Source: Colwellia sp. BRX10-3
GTDB taxonomy: Bacteria; Pseudomonadota; Gammaproteobacteria; Enterobacterales; Alteromonadaceae
DNA length: 55,353 nt
Assembly: GCF_014077505.1 (NCBI RefSeq)
Contig: NZ_JACGWA010000014.1
Span: forward strand, 1-55,353
Reading direction: 5' to 3'
The notes under the pieces are model-generated. The model worked only from the letters and a program-made list of their open reading frames with translations. It was not told where the DNA came from and did not search any database. The position numbers and the translations under genes are program-made. Below are positions 1-8,880 of the stretch, one piece after another (within the stretch, counting starts at the first letter, position 1; every line of letters starts with the position of its first letter).

Positions 1-24
1 GTATTGGTATTGGTATTGGTATTA
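1..24. repeat. GTATTG hexamer tandem repeat
   Basis: Three exact GTATTG units followed by one GTATTA unit stand at the very start of the window. The array may continue to the left of the window. It lies outside any credible gene. Confidence 0.7.
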
Positions 25-224
25 ATTGTTAGACGTTAATAAGCATACCCGTCAAGTTATTTCACATATGGCTTATATCAAAATCCATAGCTTTGATGCT
101 TTATCAGTGCTGTACCTTATATCAATATGGTTTAAAATATCCCTTGACCAATCAACCGCCTTAACCCACTCTTTGCATAATTATTTAACCCAGCATAGAG
201 ACTCAATTAGTGAGCCAAGAATTA

Positions 225-1010
225 ATGTACGACAAAAATAGTTTTATAATTATTATCACACTCTTTATTTTGATGTTAATTATTAACCAAATAGCCTACA
301 GCCTAGGGCGACGTAATAAAGATGTAGAAAACACTGAAATGAAAAGCCAATCAACGGCTATTCAAACTGGTATTATTGGTTTGTTGGCCCTATTACTAGG
401 CTTTACCTTTAATATGTCACTTCACCGTTATGATGCTCGAAGCTTTGCAGTTATCGAAGAAGCAGGTGCTATTAACAGAGTAGCGATGCAAGCAAAGTTA
501 CTGCCTGTAGAAATACGCGAAGCTGTTTTTAATGAATTAGATACTTATTTAGCACTTCGTATTACCCTTAGCCAAGTTGACTTGTCAAACCCCAAACAGC
601 GAAGTGTCATCAATAAAAAAGTGAGTGATTCACAAGCAAATCTTATCGAATTAGCACAAAAAGAATTGGTTAATCCAAAATCATTATTAATTGCCAATGG
701 CTTTTATCAGGCTTTATCTTCAATGATCCAAATTGAAAATAAACGCACGGCTATGCTGAGGCTGCATGTACCAGAGCCCGTATTGTTTTTGTTATTTGGT
801 GTGTTTGTTACCGTGGGTGGTATGTTGGGTTATAACAGTGGCTTAGGGAAAAAGCGCCCGGCCTTCCCAACCATTTTATTATTCACATTAATTGTATTGG
901 TGGTCTTTATCATCATTGATTTAGACCGGCCTAAACGAGGCATAATTCAAGTAAACCAAGATAGTTTGCATGATGCCATAGTGACGCTTCAGGATTACAA
1001 AGCGGGGTAA
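225..1010 (+). CDS. DUF4239 (bestrophin-like) membrane protein
   Basis: A protein of about 261 residues with two hydrophobic segments near the N-terminus (one at the start, one near residues 47-65), a soluble helical middle and two more membrane segments near residues 185-240. The N-terminal pair of helices, the charged middle containing LPVEIR and EAGAINR, and the C-terminal pair match the DUF4239 family, annotated as bestrophin-like; its biochemical role is not established. The frame also has a GTG at 210, but the ATG at 225 is preferred because the first membrane segment begins soon after it. Neither start has a strong Shine-Dalgarno. It is convergent with the TauE-like gene and separated from it by an inverted repeat. 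Confidence 0.75.
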   Translation: MYDKNSFIIIITLFILMLIINQIAYSLGRRNKDVENTEMKSQSTAIQTGIIGLLALLLGFTFNMSLHRYDARSFAVIEEAGAINRVAMQAKLLPVEIREAVFNELDTYLALRITLSQVDLSNPKQRSVINKKVSDSQANLIELAQKELVNPKSLLIANGFYQALSSMIQIENKRTAMLRLHVPEPVLFLLFGVFVTVGGMLGYNSGLGKKRPAFPTILLFTLIVLVVFIIIDLDRPKRGIIQVNQDSLHDAIVTLQDYKAG

Positions 1011-1058
1011 CAGAAGCACAATTAATCAACATATGTGTTTGTCAGATATTTATTAAGC

Positions 1059-1099
1059 GTTAAACAGTAAAAATCTACACTGGGTGCTTACTGTTTAAC
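1059..1099. terminator. Inverted repeat between convergent genes
   Basis: Two perfect 12-base arms (GTTAAACAGTAA and its complement) flank a 17-base spacer, between the converging DUF4239 and TauE-like genes. The position suits a bidirectional terminator, but the loop is long and no clear T-tract follows, so it could be another kind of site. Confidence 0.4.
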
Positions 1100-1215
1100 T
1101 TGTGATAAAGCTAGTGAGAAAACTAGTGCAAAAACTAATGTAAGCCATTAACTCTATGGCTTTGATGCGCAAAATACATTACTCATTAGCTGAAAACATT
1201 AACAATTTATATGTA

Positions 1216-1989
1216 CTAGCCTGAATAAACATCAACAAAGAAATATAAGGTAATCACAATACTCGCTGCAATAACAAAGCCTCTAACATGCTTTTGGGGC
1301 AATTGTCGGGATACATTGGCTGCCATATACCCCCCGGCTAAAGTGCCAAATAATAAAATAGTCCCTTGGTACCAAACAATCATATCACTATAAATAAACA
1401 GTGCGATGGCAATCAAAGATACCGCAGATGAAACCAACAACTTTAAACCATTCATCGCATTAATATTGGTGTAGCCAGCTAAGGCTAAATAACTCAGCAC
1501 TATAATACCTAACCCTGCGTTAAAAAAACCACCATAAATCGAAACACCCAAGAGAATAATTAACAGTAAAATTCCGCCGATAGTAGATGCGTGTTGGTTA
1601 TTTGTGGCTGCTTTTTTAAGTGTTTTATTTATCTGAGCACCGAAGATAAACACTACCGTAGCAAATAATAATAACCAGGGAATAGCCGAGCGAAATACTA
1701 CCTCAGAGGTTTGTAGCAATAACCAAGCCCCCGATATGCCCCCAAGCAAACTGATTAGTATGATTTTGGGCAGATCACTTTTATGTTCAGCTAGCTCTTT
1801 TCGAAAGGCATAAGTACCGCTTAAATAACCCGCGCATGACGCAAAAGTATTTGTCGCATTGGCCATAATAGGCGAAATGCCAACAAAGATTAGTGCAGGG
1901 AATGTAATAAAACTTCCTCCTCCGGCAATTGAGTTAAGCACACCGCCAAAAAAGCCGGCGAGAAACAAAAATATGAGTTCAAATAACAT
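1216..1989 (-). CDS. Sulfite exporter TauE/SafE family protein
   Basis: An integral inner-membrane protein of about 257 residues with roughly eight hydrophobic segments. Early in the protein it carries the glycine-rich signature IAGGGSFITFP, and a second half-motif (GGFFNAGLGI) appears in the second repeat; both are typical of TauE/SafE (DUF81) exporters, which move sulfite, sulfonates or other organosulfur anions. The substrate cannot be told from the sequence. The ATG at 1989 is chosen over an upstream GTG at 2013; an AAGGG lies 13 bases ahead of the ATG, a rather long spacing, so the upstream start is not excluded. No sulfur-metabolism genes are nearby. Confidence 0.88.
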   Translation of the reverse strand: MLFELIFLFLAGFFGGVLNSIAGGGSFITFPALIFVGISPIMANATNTFASCAGYLSGTYAFRKELAEHKSDLPKIILISLLGGISGAWLLLQTSEVVFRSAIPWLLLFATVVFIFGAQINKTLKKAATNNQHASTIGGILLLIILLGVSIYGGFFNAGLGIIVLSYLALAGYTNINAMNGLKLLVSSAVSLIAIALFIYSDMIVWYQGTILLFGTLAGGYMAANVSRQLPQKHVRGFVIAASIVITLYFFVDVYSG

Positions 1990-2341
1990 TGTTAATAATA
2001 AGCCCTTACACACGTAAATATCTTAAACGGTAGCACATTTATGCTAAGTCCAATATATAACAATAAAGCTATAAATTACTGGAAATCAAAAGAGATTATA
2101 AGTATTGCTAAGTGTAATCATACAGAGCCCTTATATTAGCTAAAGCGATAATCCCTAAATGAAAGCAATCGTATTATTTTTAGCTATAATCAAAATAAAA
2201 TAGATCTAAGCACTTTTTATAACTTGATTAAGTTTTTTCTTGGTTTTTGGCGTAACATTCATTATTGTTCATTATTGTTCATTATGTAACCGTTTTAAGT
2301 GCTATTTATAATTTAAGGAAGAAATAAGTGCGTAAAATTTC
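1990..2341. other. Intergenic region with a short tandem repeat
   Basis: This AT-rich divergent region separates the TauE-like gene from the solute-binding-like gene. Near 2259-2285 the decamer ATTATTGTTC occurs twice in tandem and is followed by a partial third copy. A strong Shine-Dalgarno (AAGGAAG, about 2315-2321) sits near the right end. No RNA gene is visible. Confidence 0.5.
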
Positions 2342-2345
2342 ATGA
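2328..2345 (+). promoter_or_regulatory. Possible translational-coupling mini-ORF ahead of the solute-binding-like gene
   Basis: The only strong Shine-Dalgarno (AAGGAAG) lies 20 bases from the ATG of the next gene, too far for direct use. It is ideally spaced (6 bases) for a GTG at 2328 that opens a five-codon frame ending in TGA. That TGA overlaps the ATG at 2342 as ATGA. This suggests re-initiation or a frameshifted former N-terminus; it is inference from spacing only. Confidence 0.35.
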
Positions 2346-3172
2346 AATCAACATACCAGTTTTTATTATCTCGAATAATTCTGCTGCTCAGTCCGGCTAT
2401 AGTGTTTAGTGCCTATAGTTTATCCGCTGAGAATAGTTTGCGGTTTGTGATTAATGCACCAGGATCGTCACCGTATATTTATTTCGATAATGAAGAATCT
2501 CGTTATCGGGGGGTTGTGGTAGATTTTTTTGAAAGTTTCGACAAGAGCAACGCGTTTAATGTGCAATATGTTGATTCCAGCAGAGCCCGTAATGAAAAAC
2601 TGGTATTTACAAAAGTAGCTGACTTATTTTTTGGAAGCTCAGTTTGGGTGGATAATCCACAACGGTTTATATATTCTGACACTATAATGCCTCATGTAAG
2701 CTTCATATATGCTGCGCAAAAATTCGAAAATCCATTTTCACTAGAAACTCACAACCGAGCGCTAATCTGTACTCGACATGACTTTACTTATCCTTATTTG
2801 CAACCCTATTTTAACGAACATAAACTGGTGCGTGTTGATTCAAGTAGCCAAACAACAATGGCAAACATGTTGAGCAAAGGTCGATGTGATTTTGCTATTA
2901 TGAGTAAAGAGAATGCTCGGGCAGTAATGTTTGATAAAGAGTTTTGTGCCAACGAATTTTACCAATCTCCAATGCCCGTTACTATTGATGAACTTTCATT
3001 TATTATGGGAAAAAATTTGACAGAGGCAAGAGATAAAATCAATCAGCAAATAGCAGTTTTCATTAGTTCTGGTGACAGAGATAAATCAATTCAAAAACAT
3101 ATCAGGCCACACACATTTCCCAAACGAGTATGTGAAAAAACTGCAGATACCGGCTTGCCAACTGAAGATTAA
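2342..3172 (+). CDS. Periplasmic solute-binding protein, family 3-like
   Basis: A protein of 276 residues with a hydrophobic N-terminal signal sequence (roughly residues 8-28, ending SAYSLSAEN). The mature part begins with a beta-strand and a PYIYFDN stretch, followed by YRGVVVDFFESF. This is the layout of extracellular solute-binding family 3 domains (SBP_bac_3), which bind amino acids or other small molecules. There are no permease or ATPase genes beside it, so a sensing or orphan role is as likely as transport. Translation initiation looks unusual (see the mini-ORF entry). The ligand is unknown. Confidence 0.7.
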   Translation: MKSTYQFLLSRIILLLSPAIVFSAYSLSAENSLRFVINAPGSSPYIYFDNEESRYRGVVVDFFESFDKSNAFNVQYVDSSRARNEKLVFTKVADLFFGSSVWVDNPQRFIYSDTIMPHVSFIYAAQKFENPFSLETHNRALICTRHDFTYPYLQPYFNEHKLVRVDSSSQTTMANMLSKGRCDFAIMSKENARAVMFDKEFCANEFYQSPMPVTIDELSFIMGKNLTEARDKINQQIAVFISSGDRDKSIQKHIRPHTFPKRVCEKTADTGLPTED

Positions 3173-3640
3173 CCAAAGCTCAAAACCCCAAGGTTCAAAC
3201 TCGCAATATTTAATCGTTTTATATCGCGGATAAGCGAGCTAAACCCAAACTTTAAAATAAAGATACTGCCATTAAACGCTCAGCAATATAGCTTTTTATT
3301 GTCGTTTTAATCGCCTTATGATTATCGAATAACACATCATCAAAACATAATTTTAAAGCGATACTATTAAATGAAGTAACGCAGAAAAAATTATACTTAT
3401 CCTTTGCCATAAGCTTTATTTATTTTATCAATTTTTAAGATTATTACAGCATTAACGACTTAAATAATGTTTGTCATGAGTTGCGTGCCCGCCCAATATA
3501 TCTACGATTTGTCATTAACTAAAATAAACTCTGCATTTAGTCCGCGATTACCCTATAAAGCTTACCTATAACAGCGTAGGATGAACTTACTTTAGACAAA
3601 AATTTAGGTTTGCACTTCAAGTGCACTTATATAAAAAATT
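3173..3640. other. 468-base intergenic region upstream of hflX-like gene
   Basis: AT-rich, with no credible ORF or RNA gene. The one notable element is a near-palindrome close to the right end, listed separately. Confidence 0.4.
3611..3625. promoter_or_regulatory. Palindrome TGCACTTCAAGTGCA upstream of hflX-like gene
   Basis: A 7-base perfect inverted repeat around a single C, 15 bases before the start codon. It occupies the place where a ribosome binding site would be expected, and no Shine-Dalgarno is seen between it and the ATG (AT-rich ATAAAAAATT only). It may be an operator or an mRNA hairpin controlling translation; this is inferred from position. Confidence 0.4.
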
Positions 3641-5029
3641 ATGCAACTAACAGCAAAAGCATCACTTAATAACGCATTACTCATCTCAATTTGCACACCG
3701 CAGTTTAAAGGTGATGAAGCCACAGAGTCACTTGCAGAACTGGCACGTTTAGTAACAACTTTAGGTTTTAAAGTCGTTGGCACACAGTCGCAAAAATTGA
3801 GTTCAACTAATAAAGTTAACGTGCTTGGTTTAGGTAAGCTGGCTGAAATAGCGCACCTTACCGGTAATAAAGGTGAAGTTGAAGAAAGTGAAGAAGTAGA
3901 TGACTTATCTAATGACTTACCTAAAGAAGTAGTCGATGAAACACTACTTACCGCTATACCTTCAGATATTCCGTCAGAAAACCTGCCGTTTGCCTGTGCA
4001 GATGTAGTGGTATTTGATTGCGATTTAAGCCCATCTCAACTACGTAATGTCGAGAATCAATTAGGCGTAGAGGTATTTGATCGTACGGGTATTATTATTG
4101 AAATATTTAGTCGCCATGCTCGTACCAAAACGGCGAAATTACAAGTTGAAATTGCTCGTCTTAATTATGTAGCACCGCGCCTTCGTGAAACATCGTCTGG
4201 CGATAGAGATCGTCAAATGGGTAAAGGTGCAGGCGAAACGAACCTAGAGCTAAACCGCCGAGCTGTTCGTGATCAACTTGCAGACCTTAAGCGCGAATTA
4301 GTCAGTGTTCAACATGAAATGAAAGGCCGACGCACTCAACGTTCAGAGCTTTTTTGTGTCGCTCTAGTCGGTTATACCAATGCAGGTAAGTCATCAATGA
4401 TGCGAGCGATTACTGGCAGTGATGTAGAAGGTGAAAACAAACTATTCGCTACACTTGATACTACAGTTCGTGCGTTGTACCCAACGGTTCAACCTAGAAT
4501 ATTAGTGTCAGATACCGTAGGTTTTATCAAAAAATTACCGCACGACTTAGTTGCGTCATTCCATTCAACCCTAGCCGAAGCGCATGATGCTTCATTATTA
4601 TTGTATGTGGTTGATGCTTCAGATCCTGGTTTTCGTTCGCAGCTTGATGTTGTGCATGAAGTACTTGAAGAAGTAGGTGTTGAAGATAGTAAGAAATTAT
4701 TGGTACTGAATAAATCTGATCAACTAAGCGCTGAACAAAAACAAGCCTTAATGGCAGAATTTCCTGATGCCATGATGACATCTACTCGTAATCCCGCTGA
4801 TATTAGTAAGTTACATCAATACATTGTTAATACGGCACAGGAAGAGATGATTGAAGATGAAATCATTATTCCCTACACCGCTAAAGGTATTATAGGTGAA
4901 ATTAGATCAAGCATGAGTGTTACCAAAGAAGAATATGAATATAGCCATATTAAGCTCACCGTGCGCTCAAACGCGATTGATTTAGAAAGATTGAAAAAGC
5001 GCATGTTAAGCTTAGAAGCTGATAAGTAG
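3641..5029 (+). CDS. hflX: HflX-type ribosome-associated GTPase, stand-alone paralogue
   Basis: HflX GTPases bind 50S subunits and split or rescue stalled ribosomes in stress. This protein has 462 residues. It has an N-terminal HflX domain (GLGKL near 63-67, then CDLSPSQLRNVE near 127-138), the coiled segment with RLRETSSGDRDRQMGKGAGET, and a G domain: P-loop GYTNAGKSS (244-252), TLDTT (271-275), DTVGF (291-295) and NKSD (357-360). About 40 acidic, low-complexity residues (roughly 76-118) are inserted between GKLAEIA and the ADVVVFD strand, where typical HflX has only a short link. The gene is not in the usual hfq-hflX-hflK setting, so it is probably a second HflX. No Shine-Dalgarno precedes the ATG; a palindrome lies just upstream. 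The GTPase family call is secure; a role identical to canonical HflX is not. Confidence 0.88.
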   Translation: MQLTAKASLNNALLISICTPQFKGDEATESLAELARLVTTLGFKVVGTQSQKLSSTNKVNVLGLGKLAEIAHLTGNKGEVEESEEVDDLSNDLPKEVVDETLLTAIPSDIPSENLPFACADVVVFDCDLSPSQLRNVENQLGVEVFDRTGIIIEIFSRHARTKTAKLQVEIARLNYVAPRLRETSSGDRDRQMGKGAGETNLELNRRAVRDQLADLKRELVSVQHEMKGRRTQRSELFCVALVGYTNAGKSSMMRAITGSDVEGENKLFATLDTTVRALYPTVQPRILVSDTVGFIKKLPHDLVASFHSTLAEAHDASLLLYVVDASDPGFRSQLDVVHEVLEEVGVEDSKKLLVLNKSDQLSAEQKQALMAEFPDAMMTSTRNPADISKLHQYIVNTAQEEMIEDEIIIPYTAKGIIGEIRSSMSVTKEEYEYSHIKLTVRSNAIDLERLKKRMLSLEADK

Positions 5030-5140
5030 TTTACAACGACTTTGATGTAATTAACTGCAGCATATATTTACCAGTAAAGGTTCGCGCTGTGTAAAGTGGA
5101 TCACTAAGCCAGTGTGCCCCTATACCCTACTAATTAGCCT

Positions 5141-5171
5141 AGCCAAAATAAAACCTTGCTTTATTTTGGCT
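5141..5171. terminator. Bidirectional terminator between hflX-like and DUF4442 genes
   Basis: Twelve-base perfect arms (AGCCAAAATAAA and its complement) with a 7-base loop lie between two converging genes. The A/T-rich outer arms can supply U-runs on either strand. Confidence 0.65.
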
Positions 5172-5221
5172 ACTAATCATCTTATTTTAGATTGAACCTA
5201 TTAAAAATTTAGCCGTAACTA

Positions 5222-5677
5222 TTACGCTGTTTTTTTTCTGCGAATATATAATGTTCTATTCAGTTTAGCGACAACCTCGCCTTGAGCGTCTTTAACGTAA
5301 ACTGGAATTTCAGGTAGGTATTTCTCACCTTGAGCTGTGTGCGACAAAATATCTTCAATAAACGCATCGGTAATTATAAATTCAGCAGTCACTGTGCCCT
5401 TACCAGGTTTAATGTAGTCAATATCGGCTGACTTATCCCAAACCACATAATCTTTACCCAATCGTGACATGACCAATAACATGCAAAATGGATCTGTCAT
5501 CGCATATAATGAACCACCAAAATGTACACCAACAGCATTTTTATTAAATATACTCAATTTTAAACGCACTTTGGCTTTGCGAAAATCGTCTGCAACATCG
5601 ACAACACGGATACCGGTAAATAGAAACGGTGGCCAAATATTTAATAATAATTTCATTTGCCAAGCTTTTTTAAACAT
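5222..5677 (-). CDS. DUF4442 domain hotdog-fold protein
   Basis: A cytoplasmic protein of 151 residues with the YiiD/PaaI-like hotdog pattern: NKNAVGVHFGGSLYAMTDPF carries the helix region, and later strands include DYIKPGKGTVTAEF. DUF4442 proteins are putative acyl-CoA thioesterase relatives, but the substrate is unknown. An AAAAGGA about 6 bases ahead of the ATG supports the start. It is divergent from fur and shares its upstream region, where a candidate Fur box lies. Confidence 0.8.
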   Translation of the reverse strand: MFKKAWQMKLLLNIWPPFLFTGIRVVDVADDFRKAKVRLKLSIFNKNAVGVHFGGSLYAMTDPFCMLLVMSRLGKDYVVWDKSADIDYIKPGKGTVTAEFIITDAFIEDILSHTAQGEKYLPEIPVYVKDAQGEVVAKLNRTLYIRRKKTA

Positions 5678-5794
5678 ATCATTTCCTTTTAAAACGACAT
5701 AAAAATATGAGTACTTATTTAAACCGTATGGTTTATAACATCAAACTCATCAGACCAGTAAAGTATTATGACGTTTTAAGCCAGTAAAACCAAC

Positions 5795-5813
5795 AAAAGA
5801 GATAATCATTTAC
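5795..5813. promoter_or_regulatory. Candidate Fur box between DUF4442 gene and fur
   Basis: The right half, GATAATCATTTAC, matches 11 of 13 positions of the classic 19-base Fur consensus, while the left six bases match poorly (about 2 of 6). Its place about 80 bases before fur fits autoregulation. It is a visual match only. Confidence 0.35.
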
Positions 5814-5890
5814 AACTACCCCTTTCAACCAAGCGCATAACCCCCTATAATTTTCCATAAATTGAAAGCCCGATGTAGAGATTAAAATTA

Positions 5891-6334
5891 ATGCCTGAAC
5901 AAAATGAAGAACTGAAAAGAGCTGGACTAAAAATTACTCTACCACGCATTAAAATTTTGGGCATTTTACAAAATCCAAATAACCAACACATCAGTGCTGA
6001 AGACGTATACAAACTTTTGCTTGAGCATAATGAAGAAATTGGTTTAGCCACCGTATACCGGGTATTAAACCAATTTGATGATGCAGGTATTGTAACTCGT
6101 CATCATTTTGAAGGTGGTAAGTCAGTATTCGAGCTTAGCCATAAGAAGCATCATGATCATCTAGTTTGCCTAAACTGCGGTAAAGTTATTGAATTTGAAG
6201 ACGATGTTATTGAACAACGCCAAGAAGATGTAGCGAAATTTCATAAAGTAAAACTGACCAATCACAGTTTATACTTGTACGGTGAATGTGAAGACGAAGT
6301 CGCTTGTGAAGAATACCGTAAAGCTCAGTTTTAA
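5891..6334 (+). CDS. fur: Ferric uptake regulator Fur
   Basis: Fur is the iron-responsive dimeric repressor of siderophore and iron-uptake genes. At 147 residues it is almost the same length as the E. coli protein (148). The winged helix includes TVYRVLNQFDDAGIV, and the metal region reads HHDHLVCLNCGK (about residues 86-97) with the first CxxC pair. A second cysteine pair, C-x5-C, sits near the C-terminus (GECEDEVACEE), matching the structural zinc site of E. coli Fur. A rho-independent terminator follows directly. A candidate Fur box upstream suggests autoregulation. Confidence 0.95.
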   Translation: MPEQNEELKRAGLKITLPRIKILGILQNPNNQHISAEDVYKLLLEHNEEIGLATVYRVLNQFDDAGIVTRHHFEGGKSVFELSHKKHHDHLVCLNCGKVIEFEDDVIEQRQEDVAKFHKVKLTNHSLYLYGECEDEVACEEYRKAQF

Positions 6335-6357
6335 AGCGCTGACAAAATACAATATAT

Positions 6358-6391
6358 AAAGCTCTAGTTATACAATTAACTAGGGCTTTTT
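6358..6391 (+). terminator. Rho-independent terminator of fur
   Basis: A 10-base stem (GCTCTAGTTA pairing with TAACTAGGGC, one G-T wobble) with a 6-base loop is followed by a T-run. It begins 24 bases after the fur stop codon. Confidence 0.85.
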
Positions 6392-6490
6392 ATTCTTAGG
6401 AAGAATAACTTACCAATCAATCAGACTAATCTATTTACCCAGAGCTTAACCCTAAGTTGCGCTAAATAACCCAGACAACGGTCATCTGAC

Positions 6491-7600
6491 TCACCAACGT
6501 TCGATACTCCATTGCACTGCCATAATGGCAATTAATAAAGAGCCCACGGGCATAATGCCTTTGCTGTAGAGTTTGGTGTTACGCAGTAAAATTAATAGCG
6601 GCAGTAAAATGGCGAGTATCGCTAACTGCCCTATTTCCACCCCAAGGTTAAAGGCTAAAATACTTAAGAGTTGTTGATCAGCCGGTAAACCTAGCTCACC
6701 TAATACGCCAGCAAACCCCATACCGTGTAACAAACCAAAGGCAAAGGTTAACCAAGCTAAACGCAAAACCACAGGCCAAATATTATTTAATGCAGCAAAC
6801 AAAACAGACACTGCAATACCTAGTTCCACCCAGCGACTACTTGGCGTTAACCAACCTATAGCGGTTGCGGTTAACGTCAACGAATGAGCTAAAGTGAATG
6901 CGCTGATGATCCAAACCGTATTGGTTAATATGGTTTTAACACTAGTAATGGCTTGCCATTGATTGTTTTTACGCTGTAACACCGCCGGCAACAATAATGC
7001 TAGCAAGAACAGGATATGATCTATTCCTATCCAAATATGGATCACCCCTTGATAAACAAATTGCTTGAAGGTGGTCTGCCAACTACCTTCTTTTAGATCT
7101 AGGTCTATTTGACGAGTGTTATCGTCTAATACAAAACTGTGCATATTGCTGCCATCGCCAATATTTAGCACCATTTCATGGCTGCTATCTAAGGAAAATA
7201 TTGCATTGTATTTTACATTTAATGACCCACTAATAGCACATTGCCCTGAAAAGTCAGTCACAGCGAACGCTTCGTTGGCATGGTCCTGTAAACGGTCTAC
7301 AACTTCAAAGCGCAGGTTACATGATAGGTTGTCACGGCTCAGTAATAAGTTTTCTGCCAAGTAGCTAGCAATCTCAGCTTGGCGACTTTTTACTTCTCCC
7401 CAAGTTAACTCGCCGTTTGAATTTAAGTCTAAACCCACGGCTAACTCCAAATCAGTTAAGCTTAATTGCCATTCACCATTAATGCGACCCGTGTCGTCCA
7501 TTTCGGCAATAATATAACTGGTGCTCAATTGATGAGCGACGACGGTATTAGCCAATAATAAAGACAGTACGACTAAGCCTATTTTTAACCACTGCTGCAT
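6491..7600 (-). CDS. HupE/UreJ-like membrane protein
   Basis: A 369-residue protein with a signal sequence ending near VVAHQLST, an extracytoplasmic domain of about 170 residues, and six or seven membrane helices. The helical part has the HupE/UreJ_2 family hallmarks: GIDHILFLLALLLP, then AHSLTLT and GLLHGMGFAG, with conserved histidines placed as in nickel/cobalt permease-like HupE proteins. The N-terminal domain contains a calcium-loop-like run, DLNSNGELTWGE (near residues 58-69). It is the last gene of a four-gene minus-strand run headed by the DUF4331 gene. The ATG at 7600 is preferred to a GTG at 7612. Metal transport is the family assumption and has not been shown for this subtype. Confidence 0.82.
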   Translation of the reverse strand: MQQWLKIGLVVLSLLLANTVVAHQLSTSYIIAEMDDTGRINGEWQLSLTDLELAVGLDLNSNGELTWGEVKSRQAEIASYLAENLLLSRDNLSCNLRFEVVDRLQDHANEAFAVTDFSGQCAISGSLNVKYNAIFSLDSSHEMVLNIGDGSNMHSFVLDDNTRQIDLDLKEGSWQTTFKQFVYQGVIHIWIGIDHILFLLALLLPAVLQRKNNQWQAITSVKTILTNTVWIISAFTLAHSLTLTATAIGWLTPSSRWVELGIAVSVLFAALNNIWPVVLRLAWLTFAFGLLHGMGFAGVLGELGLPADQQLLSILAFNLGVEIGQLAILAILLPLLILLRNTKLYSKGIMPVGSLLIAIMAVQWSIERW

Positions 7601-7647
7601 ATCTGATCTCACTACTCTAATTATTCAATTGATAAAGTGTTTATGGC

Positions 7648-8844
7648 TTATGCCTTTGTTATACCTTTAGGGGAAGTCTGTGCTGCCATTGCGCGTTCGA
7701 GTATACGTTTATCTGGACCTAGCTTAGCTTGTTGCCAATTAATTTTTGCCCAGTGCAGTGCCTTAATGGCATCAGGTGCAATATCTAAATAATAACGGGC
7801 AATGTCGGCGGCATGTGCGGTGTCATTGCGTTGTAAGCGAATTTCAATACGCTGTGTTAAACGCTGCTGCCATGCTTTACTTATTGCATTGTTGGCTGAA
7901 TTGCTAACTAAGGTACTATCAGAATAGCTGACTAAATTGCTAGTTTGCTCTGCCAAAGCTAATCGTAATAATAATGCATCATCAAAGCTATCACTGGCCA
8001 ATACAATCGGTCCTAACTTATCTAATACTATTTTACCTTGTTGCTGATCTAAATGAATATCGGCCCACAACGCCAAATAACTTACTGGCATCTGTTCCAA
8101 AGGATAACCTGACAAATGCTCGATAGCCTGTTCAGCCAATTGTTGGCGCTGCGCAAGATCAGCCAAAATTTGCTTCAGCCAGATATTTTGTTCACGCTCA
8201 ATATCACCTGCAACGCTAACCACATGTTGCAACTGCTGGTAACTTTGCTCTACTTGCCCTTGTTCAGCATTAACTTCCAGTACGCAGGCTGTGCTGAGAA
8301 AAAGGCTACCCTGCCCCAATACTTGTAAACATGCGCGTTTGGCTGCGACTAAATCACCTTGTACCATGTGAATATTCGCTTTCATTAACCAAGCAGCAAC
8401 ATTAGCTGGTTGGTGCTTAAGTATTTGGCTGAGTAGTTGTTGTGCTTGCTCAAATTGATGATAATGTTGCAAAACGGTTGCAGAATAAAACTGTAGATCT
8501 AGATCATCAGGTTCTGCTGCTAGTAAGGGCTTGAGTAACGCGCTTGCTCGACCATAATAACGACTGGCTAAGCCCGGTTTACTGGCATCACTGATAAGTT
8601 GAGCGATAAAAATTTTCGGTTGTTTTGCGGGTTTAGGTACCGTCCAACTGGCAACGATACTTTGGTCTGATTTAGGGATATAACTTTCTGCATATGCGGG
8701 ATTTACGATGGAAATAAAAACCAATAATAATGAGCAGTTGGTATAACGTTTCTCGTGACGCTTTATGAAATTTATCATCAAGCTTTTCATGAAATTTTTA
8801 ACGAAATAAGACATGTAAATTATTATTGGCATATTATCATCCAT
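7648..8844 (-). CDS. Secreted or membrane-anchored TPR protein
   Basis: A 398-residue protein whose N-terminal region contains a hydrophobic signal (CSLLLVFISIVNPAYAES). Helical repeats follow, with TPR spacing of small and aromatic residues (LDLQFYSATVLQHYHQFEQAQ, AAWLMKANIHMVQGDLVAAK). TPR domains mediate protein-protein contacts. The ATG at 8844 has GGAAGG 9 bases upstream and is taken as the start, although it gives a long N-terminus before the signal; ATGs at 8814, 8790 and 8778 are alternatives. It lies 36 bases after the lipoprotein gene and 47 bases before the HupE-like start, so it is probably co-transcribed with both. Confidence 0.78.
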   Translation of the reverse strand: MDDNMPIIIYMSYFVKNFMKSLMINFIKRHEKRYTNCSLLLVFISIVNPAYAESYIPKSDQSIVASWTVPKPAKQPKIFIAQLISDASKPGLASRYYGRASALLKPLLAAEPDDLDLQFYSATVLQHYHQFEQAQQLLSQILKHQPANVAAWLMKANIHMVQGDLVAAKRACLQVLGQGSLFLSTACVLEVNAEQGQVEQSYQQLQHVVSVAGDIEREQNIWLKQILADLAQRQQLAEQAIEHLSGYPLEQMPVSYLALWADIHLDQQQGKIVLDKLGPIVLASDSFDDALLLRLALAEQTSNLVSYSDSTLVSNSANNAISKAWQQRLTQRIEIRLQRNDTAHAADIARYYLDIAPDAIKALHWAKINWQQAKLGPDKRILERAMAAQTSPKGITKA

Positions 8845-8880
8845 AAAAGGGCGCCTTCCATGGCGCAGTCAAGCTCGATA

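Noticed and set aside
26-241. 71-residue frame before the DUF4239 gene
   Set aside because: It begins with TTG, overlaps the next gene and has no family pattern or ribosome site.
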